64,000 bases of DNA from Kryptolebias marmoratus (GCF_001649575.2 NC_051444.1:24572478-24636477); one strand, 5' to 3'; numbered from the stretch's first letter, positions 1 through 12,971 are shown. Notes: generated from the sequence alone by a model not told the origin. A program made the numbers and translations.

Positions 1-2145
1 TATCCGATAGTGAGATTTCAGCACCTCAACCTGAAGTGTTAATAAACTGTCACATTGAGATGAAATAATCTGTTCAGTAAAGACAGTCGAGGTGCGACAA
101 CATTTTTTTGTGACACTGTTTCAAATGTACTAGCTGGCGCCTTGTGTTGATGGAGTTATAGCAGTTTCACACATTGTAAAAAAACAAATATATTGAGTTT
201 TTTTAATGAAAAGTGTGGATTTTTGTCCCCCAGCACCCTGTTTTAAGGTCAAAACTTAAAGCCCTTGCACAGTATATGAAAAAAAGGATTTATTGCTTAA
301 TGTAGCTTCCTATAATTAAAAAAATGAATGCATGTTTTTCTGTTATTAAGGGTTCCAATGCTTAAGCACTGAAGCAACCTAATTATTGTTTTGGTCATTT
401 TTGTTTTTTAGTTTATAAAAACCAAACAAACAAAAAAAAACCCATGTAAATCGTACATCAAAGGGTGCAGCTCAAGCGGAAACAGTGTGCTGTGATTTTT
501 GGCAGCTGTACATCATACAATGTGGACGAAATTCAAGAAAGCTGCAAACAATTTCCCAATACAAATAACTGGATTTTGACAAATTAAGTGAGAAAATCAA
601 CTTCTGAACTCTATAGCTCAGACATACTTCACAGTACAAACATCATTCATAGTGTAAAATCTGGACTTTACATGACTGAATTGGCATTTTGATATTTTTA
701 AATGCTTTTTATACAACTGAAGTTTAGCTTTTAGGATTTTTGGAGCTTTTTTTGCAGCATGAATACCAGCATTGATAATGTCACACACTAACTTTTGACT
801 TGTGCAAAAACTTTGCAAATTCTTCTTGCTGTCACTAACCTTTTAGTACACATATAAACTGTACATCAAAACGTAGGCATTTGTATCTTTGTTTACTCAG
901 TGTGACTCTCACTGCTGCAGGACTCATGTTTATAGGACAGTTTTCTCTCAAATTCGTCCAGAGTTCAGAGCGGGCCTGCCCAGGCTTCCATAGACTTCAG
1001 TTTTAGCTCAGAATATTCTCTTCTAAACTAAAAGTGAGTGGTCCTTCTTAACTTGTCAAATCTCGCACATAAGACACTGTAGAAACATAAAATGTACATG
1101 ACACTGTTTGAGTCTTCTGTTTTTCATGTTTAACAATTCCTAAGATGCTACTTATAATTTTCAAACAGCAAATGTTTGTTCGAGGCTTATATTTTAGTCT
1201 GTATTTCTGTCTGCCTTTCCTAACAGTGCTATCAGGGAGCGAGAGACACAACTGTGTGGTTACCGTGGTGACTGGCCGCAGCTTTTAACAGTTCTTCTGA
1301 TCTTGGTTCTCTTTATGCGTCTTTATTACTGTTTAGACATCAAAATGTGGACATTTCTTTGTGAGCTCGGATTTTCACAAGGCTGATGCTGGGATTGTGT
1401 GCAGTAGCTGCATCGGCACACTTCAGACTTGCTTTAGGTATTTTCTAGTTACACTGGTTGAAGAACACAAACAAAACAAGAACTTCTTTTAGTGGATGCA
1501 GCTTTACTTACTGGACAGCATGAAGATGAATGAAAGTGCATTCGGACATGTGCTGCAAGAGTTTATTATTATAGATAAGTGGCTTTATGAGTAAATGCTG
1601 AAATCTGCATCTATATTTGAGCCATAATTTTATGGGGTATATCTGTTGCCAGATCTCATTAGAATGTGCAGCTGAGATGCGGACAGACCTTGAACAAACC
1701 TAATTTTCTCCAAATTTGTTGATCTAGAAAACCAATTTGGTGTCAGTATGTTCTGAGGACGTGCATCTTGTGTAATATGGGCCTAATATTTCTCTCATAG
1801 CGGGGCTTTTCATTTTCACTTCCCTCATGAGAATAAATAAAACGAGGACCTGCCGCTGATCTCCTCCTGTAAGTCATTTCAGCACAAGCACTGCAGTCCT
1901 GAAATGATCTGGAGATGTTCTGGTGCCATGTGAGAATGCAAATGCCTGCAGCATTCCCTCCTGAGTTCCTGCAGAGATTTTTTTCCTCCCCAGTAAAATG
2001 CCCAGAATAATCAGCTGGTGAGGCAATGTGTAAATGTAGCTGCTCATTTAATATGAGAGTGTGCAGCAATGAGAATTGTTGTTTCATACTATTTTTGTTT
2101 AAATAACCTGTGTATTTTTAATACATTTGGTTTTAATATCATGAG
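1..2145. other. AT-rich stretch, no gene seen
   Basis: Single-copy-looking AT-rich DNA with scattered A and T runs, for example around 177-210 and 431-441. The longest open frame (1743-2087, reverse) shows no domain, no biased composition and no splice-flanked look. I see no repeat family, RNA gene or promoter here. Confidence 0.6.
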
Positions 2146-2167
2146 ACACACACACACACACACACAA
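2146..2167. repeat. (AC)n microsatellite
   Basis: An uninterrupted AC dinucleotide run of about eleven units followed by an A tract. This is an ordinary vertebrate microsatellite, probably length-polymorphic. Confidence 0.95.
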
Positions 2168-3490
2168 AAACAGCCACCAAGGAGGCTTCTCTGCCAGTCT
2201 CAATGTGCTGTAAATGAAATTCAGCACATTTTACAGTACACTTCTTGCATCACATCCTACCTCCTGGGCGCGCACGCTTCCCAACATCCCCTACTTTAAA
2301 TTTCACGCTGTGAGAGCACCATCTCCAGCAGAAAATCTCATGCAGCGAAGTACAGCGAAAGGTGTGAGCGGAAGCCGCAGAAGGAAAGTTTGGGCCAAAA
2401 TGTTCACACATTTCCTTGAAGATCTCTGATGTTCATGTGTGAAAATAACTCTGTAACGAGGCGTGCGCTTTGAAAAAAATGCAGCTCTCTTTATTGCCAC
2501 GCAGACAAAGCAAACCTCTTTAGTCTCTTTTTCTTGAACTGTCGTTGGAAACTCAGTGACAAAAGAAACAGCGTGGTTCGTCACAAAGAAGGCGAGGACG
2601 AAAATACAATAAAGAGCAACAGGTTTTGAGTGAAAAGCTCAAAAAAGCTGCAGTGGAAATCCTAATCCACGGACAGAGCAGATCTCTCACTGCTGTCTGG
2701 TGCAGCATGGTGGTTAGAAGGTTACTACTTCAAATCTCAGCAGGATTGTTTTTCTTCTACAGAGTTTGTTTGCTCATCCTAAGTGGCTCAATAGAAGGCA
2801 ACTGGACTGCTTCTCTTATTTCTTTAAGAGGTTTCACCTATCATCCTAAAGGCTTCTTCAATTCTGAACTGAAGAAAAAGGAGAAATCAAAACTTTTTGT
2901 TTTTGTTAGACATTGTGTTTTGACAGACCCTTTAAAAGCTCTTTTAAATGCTAATATTAGTTTAGTAAAAAGTGGTAAGAGTCAGTTTATTTTATGTTTT
3001 GCACTCTTTAAGACCCTTAAGGATGTTTCCCATATATATTTTCTGATATATATGTTTCTGCTGACTATAAAGATGAGTGTCTTTAATAAAGGGAGAGATA
3101 AATAATAGAAAAAAACAGCTTACCCGGGTGAGTTGGGGGATCCTTATTGGCCATTAGGACTGTTGGATCTGACAAACTGGGTTTGGGTGCACGCAGTTCA
3201 GATTTGAGCTGGAATGAATTTCAGAGTAACACCTTGCAGACGTTAATGATCACCACTGTCTCTAAAAATATGAGGCAAACAAGTTTTAAACCCTCCATAG
3301 GGAGAATAAACATATAAGAGTTTTTAGTTTCCTCTCAACTTTTCTTTTTTAGTGAGAGTTGTGCTGCTTTTCTTCACTCATCTCAACTTTGTGATAAAAT
3401 GAGGAGGTCAGCCCCGGGGTAAATAAAGGCTACTTTAACATCTACGAAATCTGTGCTGCTAGAAATGAACTACCGTAAATTTGAGAAAAA
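2168..3490. other. Unique-looking stretch, no gene seen
   Basis: Contains a 159-codon open frame at 2626-3105 (+), but its translation is hydrophobic and Lys/Phe-rich, as expected of chance frames in AT-rich DNA, and it resembles no family I recognise. No transposon ends seen. Confidence 0.55.
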
Positions 3491-3724
3491 GTCCATCACA
3501 GGGACACGTGGAGACGAACAAGACTAATTCATGCTCTTACTCACACCTAGGGACAATTTAGAGTTACTAATGAACCCAATATGCATATTTTTGGTCTGTG
3601 AGAGGTAACCTGGAGAAAACCCACACATGCACAGGGAGAACATCCAAACTCCACACAGAAAGGTCAGGAGGCTTACCTGTGACCTTCTTGTGGTGAGGTG
3701 ATAGCTCTAACCACTCCTTATAAG
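3491..3724 (-). mobile_element. Retroposon fragment (tRNA-like head, same family as 63.4 kb)
   Basis: Read on the reverse strand, this block runs from a head resembling a tRNA-derived promoter (GTGGTTAGAGCT, then the AAGAAGGTCACAGG area), through the GGAGTTTG and TGTTCTCC boxes and the CTAAATTGTCCCTAGGTG box, to TCCCTGTGATGGAC. The same boxes occur in the same order at 63386-63735 on the same strand. The 3' part with the GCGACCTGTCC block and the ATGG tail is missing, so this copy is truncated. Its B-box-like site is mutated. This type of interspersed repeat is very common in teleosts. I infer it is retroposed; the exact family is not certain. Confidence 0.7.
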
Positions 3725-5626
3725 AAAAAGTGTGATCCACATCCAGAAAGAACTTCATTTGGTTCCAGATCGGACCTCAGTCCACCATTTGGGGACTTCT
3801 AATACAGTTTAATTGGATGCTAAGACTGGGAAAAAGAACAACTTGAGGTGTGGGTTTCATTGCAGTCGACAAATAACCAGGCCGACGTCGGGCTCAATCA
3901 AAGGGACAGTAGAAACAGCGAGGATTGGATAAATGGGGTTAACATAGGGATAAGGAATTAACAAAAAGGAAAGGTGTGTTTGATTTGCGATTGAGTTAGA
4001 CTTTTTTGTGTTTTGGCTGAGTTTACTGAGTTTAACTGAATTTACTGAGTCAGGTAAAAGGTTAAAGAGGACAGGTTGCTGATGGAGAGGAAGATAGCTG
4101 TTGAGAGAACGAGAGAAAGTGTTGAAGAGATGAACCAAGTGAAAGAAAACTCGCCAGGTGGTTAGAGGTATGGTTTAGGTGTGGCCATCCTCTTAAACCT
4201 AACATCTCAAGTTTGTTTCTGAAATGGCTATAGCTCTTTGAGGAGCAGGGAACTTGTTGCGCCTTGAGACAGATTGCAGGCCCCTGAATTAGCATGTATA
4301 GAAATGAAATAAAAATGTTTGTCTGAAGGAGCAAAATCATCATGCATCAGTGAGGAAATTTAATGTTGCATCAGTGAGGAAATGGGACGCTGAATCAGAC
4401 CTTTGATGAAAGCCGAATTTTCAGTGACAGTTCAGTAGACCTGAGACTGATGTTAGCATTTATTTGCATATTTCACTTAAGGAGTGCAGGAAGAATAATC
4501 AGAAACTTAGAGCTCTTTTGAGACGGTTGTGAATTTTATTTTCTAGGACATCAATTAGCCAGTTAAACTGTTAGTTGATGAAAAGAAAATCCTCTTCCAG
4601 TGATATAATTCTTTAAAAACAGCTGATTTGATCCTTTATCTACTGAGTCACATTAAAGATTAGTAGTTATTGTGGCTGTTTCTGCAGGATAAATGCTGCA
4701 TTAAGATAATACTGATGATGATGTGTCTACAACGCAAAGCTACAATGAAATAAAGCTTCTTCGCATGTTAATGAAAAGTATATCTTCCTGTTATGGGGTT
4801 TGGACATTCATGTTCTGCAAGGTTGTAAGAACAATAAATTCCAAAACTACAAGGCCTTTGCAAGAGACCACATCCATAATTTTGGCTGTGTTTTTTCCCC
4901 TGACATCCTCTGAGCTAAAACCAAATGTTGTCAGCTGAAAGTTAAATGTCTTTCCAGAAGAAAATGCACAGAAGAAGTGGGCAGTCACAGCCTAATGACC
5001 AAATAAAAGCGCGACAGACATAAATAAGTTCAAGAATTGAGACAAGTCACTACTGACCCGACCTAATTACATCCTGACAAACTCAAATCCTCCATGACAC
5101 TGAGCACTTAGCACTGTTTGCACTTTCTACCAACAATATCCTGAAGCTGAAAGCTTCTTTATAAAATCTACTGCTGTAGGTTAGCACCCTTAATGATAAA
5201 AAAAAGAATAATCAAGAGCATGATCAATCTGTGATTGTGCAGTCAGCGTGCAACAATTTGTATTGTTGTAAATACTCATTGACACCTTGATCGGAAAGTG
5301 AAAAACAGCACCCGGCGGGAAAACTGCTCTGCTGAAATGTACATGTTGATGTCAACTTCAATTATTTACCATTAGGAGGAAGTCTTGTTTGTTGGGGAGG
5401 TGTGAAAAGGAACAGTGATGCCATGTGTTGCGTGAGCGAACAGAAGAATCTGTAGATGTCAATCTGCAAAAATGTAATGAATGATGGGAGAACAATTCTA
5501 AAACACTATAGGATAAAATATTTACCACAATGCTCAATGTCCCTCCTCTAATTTTTAAATCATTTTTGTTTAAATGTCTTATGAGTTTATGATGATCCTC
5601 ATGGATGCATCTGCACCCAGAATGTC
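3725..5626. other. Unique-looking stretch with a small tandem duplication
   Basis: No gene seen. A 16-bp word, GCATCAGTGAGGAAAT, occurs at 4344-4359 and 4368-4383 (24-bp spacing). At 4013-4052 there is a short degenerate repetition of TTTACTGAGT-like words. The open frames here are chance frames. Confidence 0.55.
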
Positions 5627-5703
5627 TAACCCTTTGAGGACTACCATTTGAAAATATGTATGCAAATGGGAGCGCCGGCGCTCCCGTAGTCCTCAAAGGG
5701 CTA
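5627..5703. repeat. Strong hairpin with a GC-rich palindromic loop
   Basis: Left arm 5627-5644 and right arm 5686-5703 are inverted repeats matching at 17 of 18 positions (core CCCTTTGAGGACTAC against GTAGTCCTCAAAGGG). Inside the loop lies a perfect 18-bp palindrome, GGGAGCGCCGGCGCTCCC, at 5668-5685. A 16-nt A run follows at once (5704-5719). GC-rich palindromy in AT-rich surroundings suggests the end or the whole of a small foldback transposon. I cannot place it in a family and no target duplication is clear. Confidence 0.8.
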
Positions 5704-6469
5704 AAAAAAAAAAAAAAAAAATCCAAATTGAAGGTGTAGAGATACAGTTTCATTTCAACTTGTTTAAAGCCAAATTTGTGATTTTTCGCAGGGTTCAGCC
5801 TTTGTTTGCTAAATGAAGTAAAAGCAGGGAGCTGATATTTAAGGCGTATCAAAATTACAAAAGTTCTCAAACATCTGCTATGGTCTGACCTACTTCTCTA
5901 TGTTTTTTTTTTTTTTACATTTTATATGTTCAGAATGCCTAACTTGTACCACTGGAGTCTAGAGGGCTGGGTTAAACAAGCTTAAAAGCAAGTTTTCTTA
6001 ATTGCAGCCCAACACTGTCCCTCAGAGGAGTGTTTTTTTTTTTTTAGGTCAAATGAGTTCCACAGTGTTTAGGTTTGATGTTAGACCTCCATGCTGCATT
6101 TTCTCCCAAACCATTACTGCTCAGCTCCCTTGTGTTTGGCAGTAATTTGCCAGTCGGCTGTGCTGTGCTGCTCTGGGAACAGCAGGAGGTGGAGGAGAAC
6201 CACGCAGTCCTGGAAGGGACCAGGATGTTTTGTTTTAGTTTAGTTACGAAAAGATGATGTAAAACTCTAAAGCTCTTTCAATGTGACTTTTTCTTTTTTT
6301 TTTTTTCCAGGTAAAACTAAAACATGACGTAAAGCAAAAAGTTTGTCTGAGCTTGAGGATGTTGCCCAATAGTTTAGAGAAGAATACTTCCACTTGATGG
6401 TGTAGATGGAGAAGCAATCATTTCATGTCACACATCACAGACCAGAAACAAGTCTCTTAAGTGGCGAAG
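5704..6469. other. A/T-tract-rich stretch, no gene seen
   Basis: Holds a long A run at 5704-5719 and T runs near 5906, 6032 and 6294. The words around 5955-5975 (GAGGGCTGGGTTAA) weakly echo the left arm of the hairpin at 5627, so the hairpin might be one end of a larger element reaching about 5975. This is only a suggestion. Confidence 0.4.
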
Positions 6470-7382
6470 CTTTAAAGGTAGATTTTTACACTAAGATCAT
6501 TTATGTTGATAAAAGACAGAGTTATAGCCGTTTTGGTTGAATCTTGAAAACAGTTTCATGTGTGATATGTACAATATTAAAATGTGTCACACAATGTGTT
6601 AGCCTTCAGAGTACAGTACTACACACACCACACCAAACTTTCGCTCAAAATCTGTAAAGTTATGACCATTTTTTTCCCCTCTTTTCGATTGACTGCAAAA
6701 GCTAATCAGTTTTGGATGCACATCCAGAGACGACTTTGTGAAAGTTTCATTAAAGTCTGTCCAGTGGTTCATGAGATATTTTCTTACCAGCCGAACACTG
6801 TTGACTCCAACAGTCGATGCAAAAAAAAGTTTGAAGCAAAGATTTTATGCAATGTGTAGCACTCAAAATAAGTGCTGCAGATACCGCATTAAAATTCAGC
6901 TCAATATTTGAAATACTGACTCACTTATGAACAGTTTTGTATTTTCTAAGGTTAGTTGGCTGTGGCTGCCATGTTGAAGTATGTTGACTCCAAAAAGCTA
7001 ACGGCTATCTAGGGATTACTTTCTGCAAGTTTCAATAAAGGCTGCTCAGTAATTCAAGATATAGTTTGCAAACAGGCAGAGTTGACTCCATAAGGTAATA
7101 GCAACGCTTGAACCTTGAATCAGTTAGCGCTCAGAGTACGAGTTGGGAATGACTCTCAGCTACAACCACATCAAAGTTTAGCTCAATAAATGTAAAATTG
7201 ACTGAGTTGTAGCCATTTTTCATATCTGAGAAAGTTGCTTTATCTAAGGTGGCCAACTTGAATTGAGTTGTCTCACAAAGTTAATCAGTTGTAGATGGAC
7301 ATCCAATGATTATTTTCTGAAAGTTTCAATAAATTGTGTGTATTGGTTCATGAGATATATGGGTAACAGACAGAGAAAGGAA
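6470..7382 (+). repeat. Dispersed repeat family A, three-unit copy
   Basis: A decayed array of three related units. Each has, in order, a TCAGAGTACG-type box, an AGCTCAAT box, a GACTGAGTTGTAGCCA-type box, a GTGGCTGCCATGTTG-type box, AGTTTCATTAAA and GGTTCATGAGATAT. The first box recurs at about 6605, 6861 and 7131, giving periods of about 256 and 270 bp. The same ordered boxes occur in at least ten other places in the window, in both orientations. There is no coding capacity. I do not recognise the superfamily. It is clearly dispersed and old, since the copies differ strongly. Orientation is set as + when the GAGTTGTAGCCA box reads on the + strand. Confidence 0.85.
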
Positions 7383-9697
7383 TTCAAGATGTAAGAGAAA
7401 TGTATTTCGATTTGAAAAGGTAGGTCATTCAATGGGGCAAAATGGCCTACACCTCTTTACAGTGTAAAAAAAGCCATTTGTTACACCTTCAGAAAAGTCA
7501 ATTTGAGATTTTTTTTTATCGTTTTACAGCTTTTCACTACATACGAACATGAATTTTTCAGCACATTGCGATTTGAGCCCCAGTTTTGGTTGAAATTGTG
7601 GGAAAATGATGTCATGTTTCTCAAGTGGAAGAAGCTGTTCTCTCACTCAGCAAACAGTCCTGACAGGCGTCTCAAGTCTTTCTGGTTCAAACCGTCTTTT
7701 TTTTATGTCGGTGCCAATAACAAATTGGTTCTCAAGGAAATTGCGAGATGTCAAAGAGTCAAACTGTGAGGGGTTAGTGAGAGCAGCGGTCATGATTGAG
7801 TTCAGAGCTGCAGGTCTGCTGCTGCTACGGGTGCATGGTGATTGAGCAGAGATGTCCTGCTTCAGAGATGAGTCAGTCAGGAGGCGAAGCTGCTCCAGTG
7901 CTATGCTACTGTGCTGCAAAGTTTTATAAAAAAATAAATCATCAACCTTTTCATGACACACATGTCACTTAATAAAGTTGAATCTCTTCTGCTTATCATT
8001 CAAAGCAAAAGTGATGTAGTGTTTTTTGTAATATGCTATTTTTACTCCTAAGTTGTCAGATTTTGTTAAGGAGCAGAGAGGTTTACGCTTAGTTTCGCTC
8101 TGATTTTACATCCCGAGGCAGCACAGATATGCTCCCAGCTGCAGGCTGTCATCATCTCTGTTTACATGAAACATTGCAACCTTGCAGAAATGGCAGCACA
8201 GACAATGCTCCTTGTAATTGAAAGGGTGAGAAAAGTGGAAACCACAAATTAAATCCAAATATGCACCAGGATCCCGTAACTACAATGGGTTTGTGCTATA
8301 TTGAAAACAAAACCAGTTATTATTTCATTTTTTTCCCCTAAATATATTAGTCCTAAAAGTTAGACGTTTGCAATATGAGCTCCAAAACTACAAACAGGGC
8401 TTGAAGTTGTTGTGTTATATATTAAAGGCACATTTTCAGAATCTATCTTAGTACAAAATTATGTGAGCGAGCCATTAGTCTAAATTCTGCTTTTAAGCTT
8501 TCATGCCTTTAAAAGGTGCACCATTTTCCACATTGTCATGGAAACAAGCCTTTTTTTCTGAGCATCGCATGGAAAGAAAACACCGGGTCTGTCTGTGTGG
8601 GCGTGGATGTGTGTGTTTGCGCCCACATTTATGTCACACACTTTTGGCGCAAATTGACTCGCCAGCAGCTAACAAGTCTCACGCAAATTGGAAGCCAATG
8701 AGGCGTCACTTTATTTCACTTTCGTGTTAATTCCTGTTACCTAAATGGTGGCAAAATAAGCTCCGACCTTGTGCGTTATTGCCTGCGCGAGTGAGGGCTC
8801 CCTGACTATCTCCCATTACCAGACAAAAGTGTCAAAAAAGAAAATTACTTCTGTGCTTAAAGACAAAAACTGATAACATTACAAATTATTAAACAGTGAC
8901 ACTCCCAGAAAAAGTATCTATTAATTTTCTTTTGCAGAAACTGCTACAGAGCTGGGACAAACACCCCACAGCAACAAAATTTATGGGAAAAAAAAGTCAT
9001 TTAGAGCCACTTTTTAATTAATTCTGTGGGCATTATTGTGTCTTTTTCACACTGCAAAGGGAGGAGGGGGATGAAACTCAGCAACAGAGGGTGAGATTGG
9101 CACAGAGAACAGAGGATAAGAGAACAGGCAAGAGGAAGAGATGGAAGACGTGGCCTCTGAAGTTGTGTTTACTTGTCATCGTAATGTAGGTCAAAGCCCA
9201 GTGGAGGATCTGTGGATTGCTGGAGTTGTGAATGGGTTGCATCTGTCTCCCCTGATTTAGCCAGATCAATAAAAAATTGTCTTTGTGCTGATTTGAGATC
9301 TGTTAGCCCCTATCTTGCCTGTCCTCCGCCGTCTCACAGACCATTGATTGGCAGCTGCAGCAGTGGGGGGACGTGCTCAGCATGAGCAGTCCAGGTAATC
9401 AGCCGGCAGTTTGCATCTGCTGAGTTTGGCTTGTTGGCGCATGAAAGCGCACAGCCTGCAATGTCATTTGAATTTGCAGGAACAAATGTCTCTATAGTTT
9501 GGTTTCCTACTGATACCGTCACACCTTTCAAAATAATAAGGCTCTGTGTCAACAGATCGTCATATGTTCTGTCTGCTGCGACAACTCTGTTAATGCAGCA
9601 AATAATCAAGAGAGAGGGTGGATGCTGAATACATAAGCGTTTTGTCAGATTAATATTCATATCAAAGTTTTTTATGGCAGTTTTGAAATTAAAGTGG

Positions 9698-9700
<3 letters not shown>
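7383..9700. other. Unique-looking stretch; candidate conserved non-coding blocks
   Basis: No gene seen. Two sub-blocks (about 8490-8830 and 9070-9480) are less AT-biased and repeat-free, without coding character. The second contains AGATCAATAA and ATTGATTGGCAGCTGC words next to an E-box (CAGCTG). Such islands between repeats are typical of regulatory DNA, but conservation cannot be judged from one sequence. Confidence 0.4.
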
Positions 9701-9753
<53 letters not shown>

Positions 9754-9756
9754 AAT
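9701..9756. repeat. (AT)n microsatellite
   Basis: About 56 bp of alternating AT with two AAA interruptions. It sits at the 5' edge of a family A copy and explains a spurious reverse frame rich in Tyr-Ile. Confidence 0.95.
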
Positions 9757-9764
9757 AAAGCAGT

Positions 9765-9991
9765 GTTTGGTCAAATCTTGAAAATAACATTATGCACAAT
9801 CTCACAAGATGTCTCCCATTCTGTCCACACTCAGAGTATGTGTTGTGAATGACTCTCAGCTACCACCTCACCTGTTTTCAGCTCTATATTTGTAAAATTG
9901 ACCGAGTCATAATCATTTTTGTGTGGGTTAAGGATAATTGGCTATCGCATCTTGAGTTGGATTGACTCCAAATGTTTAATTTTTTTTTTGG
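9765..9991 (+). repeat. Dispersed repeat family A, single-unit copy
   Basis: Shows the family A boxes in order: TGGTCAAATCTTGAAAA, CACTCAGAGTATGTG, GACTCTCAGCTACCACC, AAAATTGACCGAGTCAT and TTGGATTGACTCC. It ends near a T run at 9979. The 5' side is occupied by the AT microsatellite. Confidence 0.85.
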
Positions 9992-12410
9992 CCTATAAAG
10001 AGGCTTTAGGTGGTGCCTGATTGCTGCAGCTTTGGCTTTATCAATGCTGCCAGGTTAATACTCAGAACTGTTTGATTCCCGTTTTCAGCTTTTACACACG
10101 CCAGATTTTGGCAGAGCTATAACACTGACCTACTTCAAGCCCTCATTTGGCATTTTAAAACCTATACTTTTATGTGTCTGTGGTTAAATAAAGCAACAGC
10201 CACATATATGTTTCATGCCGTGACTTCTTGCTCTCCAGCAACATTTTGAGCAGATTCTTTTCTTATCTAATGGGAGGATTAGCACAGTTCGTTGGAGAGA
10301 AATGATTTTACACTGAAGGCTTAGTTTGTTGTTTTCTTTTTCAGGTTATGACATTAGTAGGAAAGCACATTTGCCAGCTTTCACAATTTTCCTTTTTACT
10401 CAAGACGTAGTTTTAAATAACACTGACTGTGCCGTTGTTTCTGCTTCGGTGTTGATTTAACAAAGCTCTAAACGGGCATTTATCCTTATCTAAAAGTCTA
10501 ATGTCAAGGCATCCAGGGGAGTCCCATGATTGAAGAAAGAAAAAGTGGTTCAGTCACCTCCAGGAAAGCTGATCTCACATCTGTTTACAAAGTTCTGCTG
10601 GATATTGTTTTCTGCATTTTGATTCAGAAAAACGTTTGTTCATTTATTTCACTTCCAAATTTTAGTTTTTTTTTCTACACTTTTAATTTTATTGACACAT
10701 TGGGTCTCATTCTACAAACATTTTCAACCAAATACTGTACATCAGAGAAGGTTTTTGTTACAAACTGACGTAAATCAGCACAATGCATACAACATTTAAA
10801 ACTTCAGATCAAAGTAAAATACAAAAACAGGAACAGTTCTAATTATATTTCCTTCATTTACCTTCAGTTCAATTTAAAATCCCTCAGCATGGGTAAGATG
10901 GACAACTTCAGGTCCTGCTGTGGATTATTACAAGTCGATAAAATAATTTAATCTCTTTATGTAGAACTCTGATCTCAAAGCTGCTAAAAGAAACTAAAGA
11001 CTTAAAGCGATTAAGATTGAAGTACTTTATCTAGAAGAAGACAAATATAAAGGCAGAAAGCAAAGAATAGATTTCTAAAAGAATGTTTACTGTTAATGAA
11101 GTCTAAATGTGGACAATGCTGGCCCGTTCGTGTACAAAGGGCAGTGATGATTTCCTGTTATTGCTCCACAATAAACAGGGTCCAACATCTGCAGAGACCT
11201 AACAGAGGTGCACATAATAATCAGTCTTACCAAACCCTTGGTCCTCAGGGTGCAGTGTACTGAGTGTTTGAGATGTTTCCTGCTTCGGCACACATGAGTC
11301 AAATGAATAAATTACATCTACAGCTTGCCATTGAGTTCTGCAGAAGCCTGGTAAATACCTATCCAATAAAAACAGGTGTGTGGAACCAGTGAAGCACCTA
11401 AAACCTGCAGTGCAGTGTGCATTAAGAGCCCGGTTGGGTAACATAGTCAATATGAGGTAAAAAGGTTGCAACAACATGTTGTTTTTTTATGTTAAACAAG
11501 TTGTACTGATGCTACTGGTGACAACACTTTTAACCTTTGGGTTCTGCATTTAAGCGTCAGTCACAACCAGCCAGACGCGCTCCTACAAGCAGTCTACAGG
11601 GAAATATTTGTCCAGACTGTGCTTGAGACTTGCGTGTCACTTGCACGTGTTTAGCCTGTAAAAGGCTGCAGGTTGGCCATGGAGACTTTTGGTCCTGAGC
11701 ATGCAAATTCCACGGTTCTTGCGAAAAATCAGAAACGCACAAAATATGTACGGAACCTGTACTTCGTGTGAACGCCTGAACTAAGTCAGGTGCATGGCAC
11801 GTCTGTGATGAAAGTAAGATGCACTAGTGATTCACAGTCACTGTGCAATCATGCCTCAAAAGTACTACGCAAGTACTCCATACTTGTGGGCCCCGCAAGC
11901 CAGAAGTATGTATATCTGACTTTTTACCTCTATGTGTGGCAAGCATGCAGCACAGGTGACTCGCATGCAACATGACGGGCAAGACTCCAGGTATGTATCC
12001 TGTAAATTAAACTTTTAAGTGACTAAACCAGGCTAAATACTGCTGATATGTTCCGTATCAGAGAACCTTACGGCAGGTTTGGGGTCAGGATCATGTGCAT
12101 GCGACCTGGTTTCCCTGTCTGTGTACTCCTGGAAGGGACCTCCTGTCTGTTCAGGTCAGAATCAACCTGAGATTAGACGGTAGAAACAAAAAACTTGATG
12201 TCCCAAAGTCTGAATGAGAGAGATGCATGAGTGCAGTTTGTTGTAAATATGCACAGAAATCACTCTTGAATGTTTTATTGGTGCAAAAAGGTTCTGCCAG
12301 TGGGGAATAACATGGCCGAAGGACACATCGTGAACTCGGTCAGATCAAAAGTAAATAAGTAAACCGTCTAGCAAAATAAAAAGGGCTAACCTATAGGCAT
12401 TGACACTGGA
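9992..12410. other. Mostly unique; CpG-dotted repeat-like block at about 11555-12000
   Basis: No gene seen. From 11555 to 12000 the sequence has more CpG than its surroundings and words such as TACTACGCAAGTACTCC and GGGCCCCGCAAGCC that look like a decayed DNA transposon or other dispersed repeat. I could not find its ends. The remainder is AT-rich single-copy-looking DNA. Confidence 0.4.
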
Positions 12411-12971
12411 GAGAACTAGAAAAAAATTGCATTTTCAGTAAAAATATAGCGTAAATACTGAGTGACTGCTGAAATGTGTCGTCGAAGCTGAAACCGAATC
12501 GTTAACGTCAAAACAAGCAGAACAGAAGCTTAAATGAGCAGAACTGTGAAAAGCTAAAATTAGCACAAGGCAGCAAAAAGCTTAAAGCAGCAAAAACAGT
12601 AACTAAAAGGTAAAATGCGCAAAACAGTAGCAAAAATCTAAAATGAGCAGAACAGTAGCTAAAGGCTAAAACCAGCAGAGCATTAGCTAAAGCTAAAACA
12701 AGCAAAAGTGTAACTAAAAGCTGAAATTGGCTAAAACGTAACAAAAGAAGACAAAAACAGAGCAAGCTTGCTGAAGTATATGTTAAAAAGAACAATGTTC
12801 TGAAAGTATTGAAGAGATCTTGATGTAATTCTATTGGGAACCTTTTTTGTAAATAAAGTTAAATATTAATAAAAAAATGTTACAAAAAACAAAAGTTACA
12901 GTAGACTGTTCCTGATCAAGCTGAACATTTTGATAATTGATTGGTTAAGATAGCACAAAGTATGCAGAGTT
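12411..12971 (+). mobile_element. Minisatellite-bearing element, family C copy 1
   Basis: Three parts can be matched to the copy at 26.3-27.3 kb. The 5' flank (12411-12450) carries GAGAACTAGA and TTGCATTTTC. A degenerate tandem core (about 12500-12760) is built from AGCTAAAAG and AGCAAAA words. The 3' flank (12750-12970) includes GAGCAAGCTTGCTGAAG, GAAGAGATCTTGATG, GAGCTGAACATTTTGATA-type and AGCACAAAGTATGCAGA boxes. Because both flanks are shared with the second copy, the minisatellite moved as part of a larger element. There is no coding potential and no terminal inverted repeat that I can see. The class is unknown. Confidence 0.8.

Noticed and set aside
2626..3105. 159-codon open frame (+)
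   Set aside because: No recognisable domain, Lys/Phe/Leu-rich composition typical of chance AT-rich frames, and no promoter or splice context.
5358..5870. 170-codon open frame (-)
   Set aside because: Crosses the hairpin and the A run (read as poly-Phe), so it is an artefact of low-complexity DNA.
9334..9774. 146-codon reverse frame with a Tyr-Ile repeat
   Set aside because: The repeat is the AT microsatellite and the rest is unremarkable.
12508..12795. Leu/Phe/Ala-rich 95-codon reverse frame resembling a membrane protein
   Set aside because: It is the antisense reading of the family C minisatellite.
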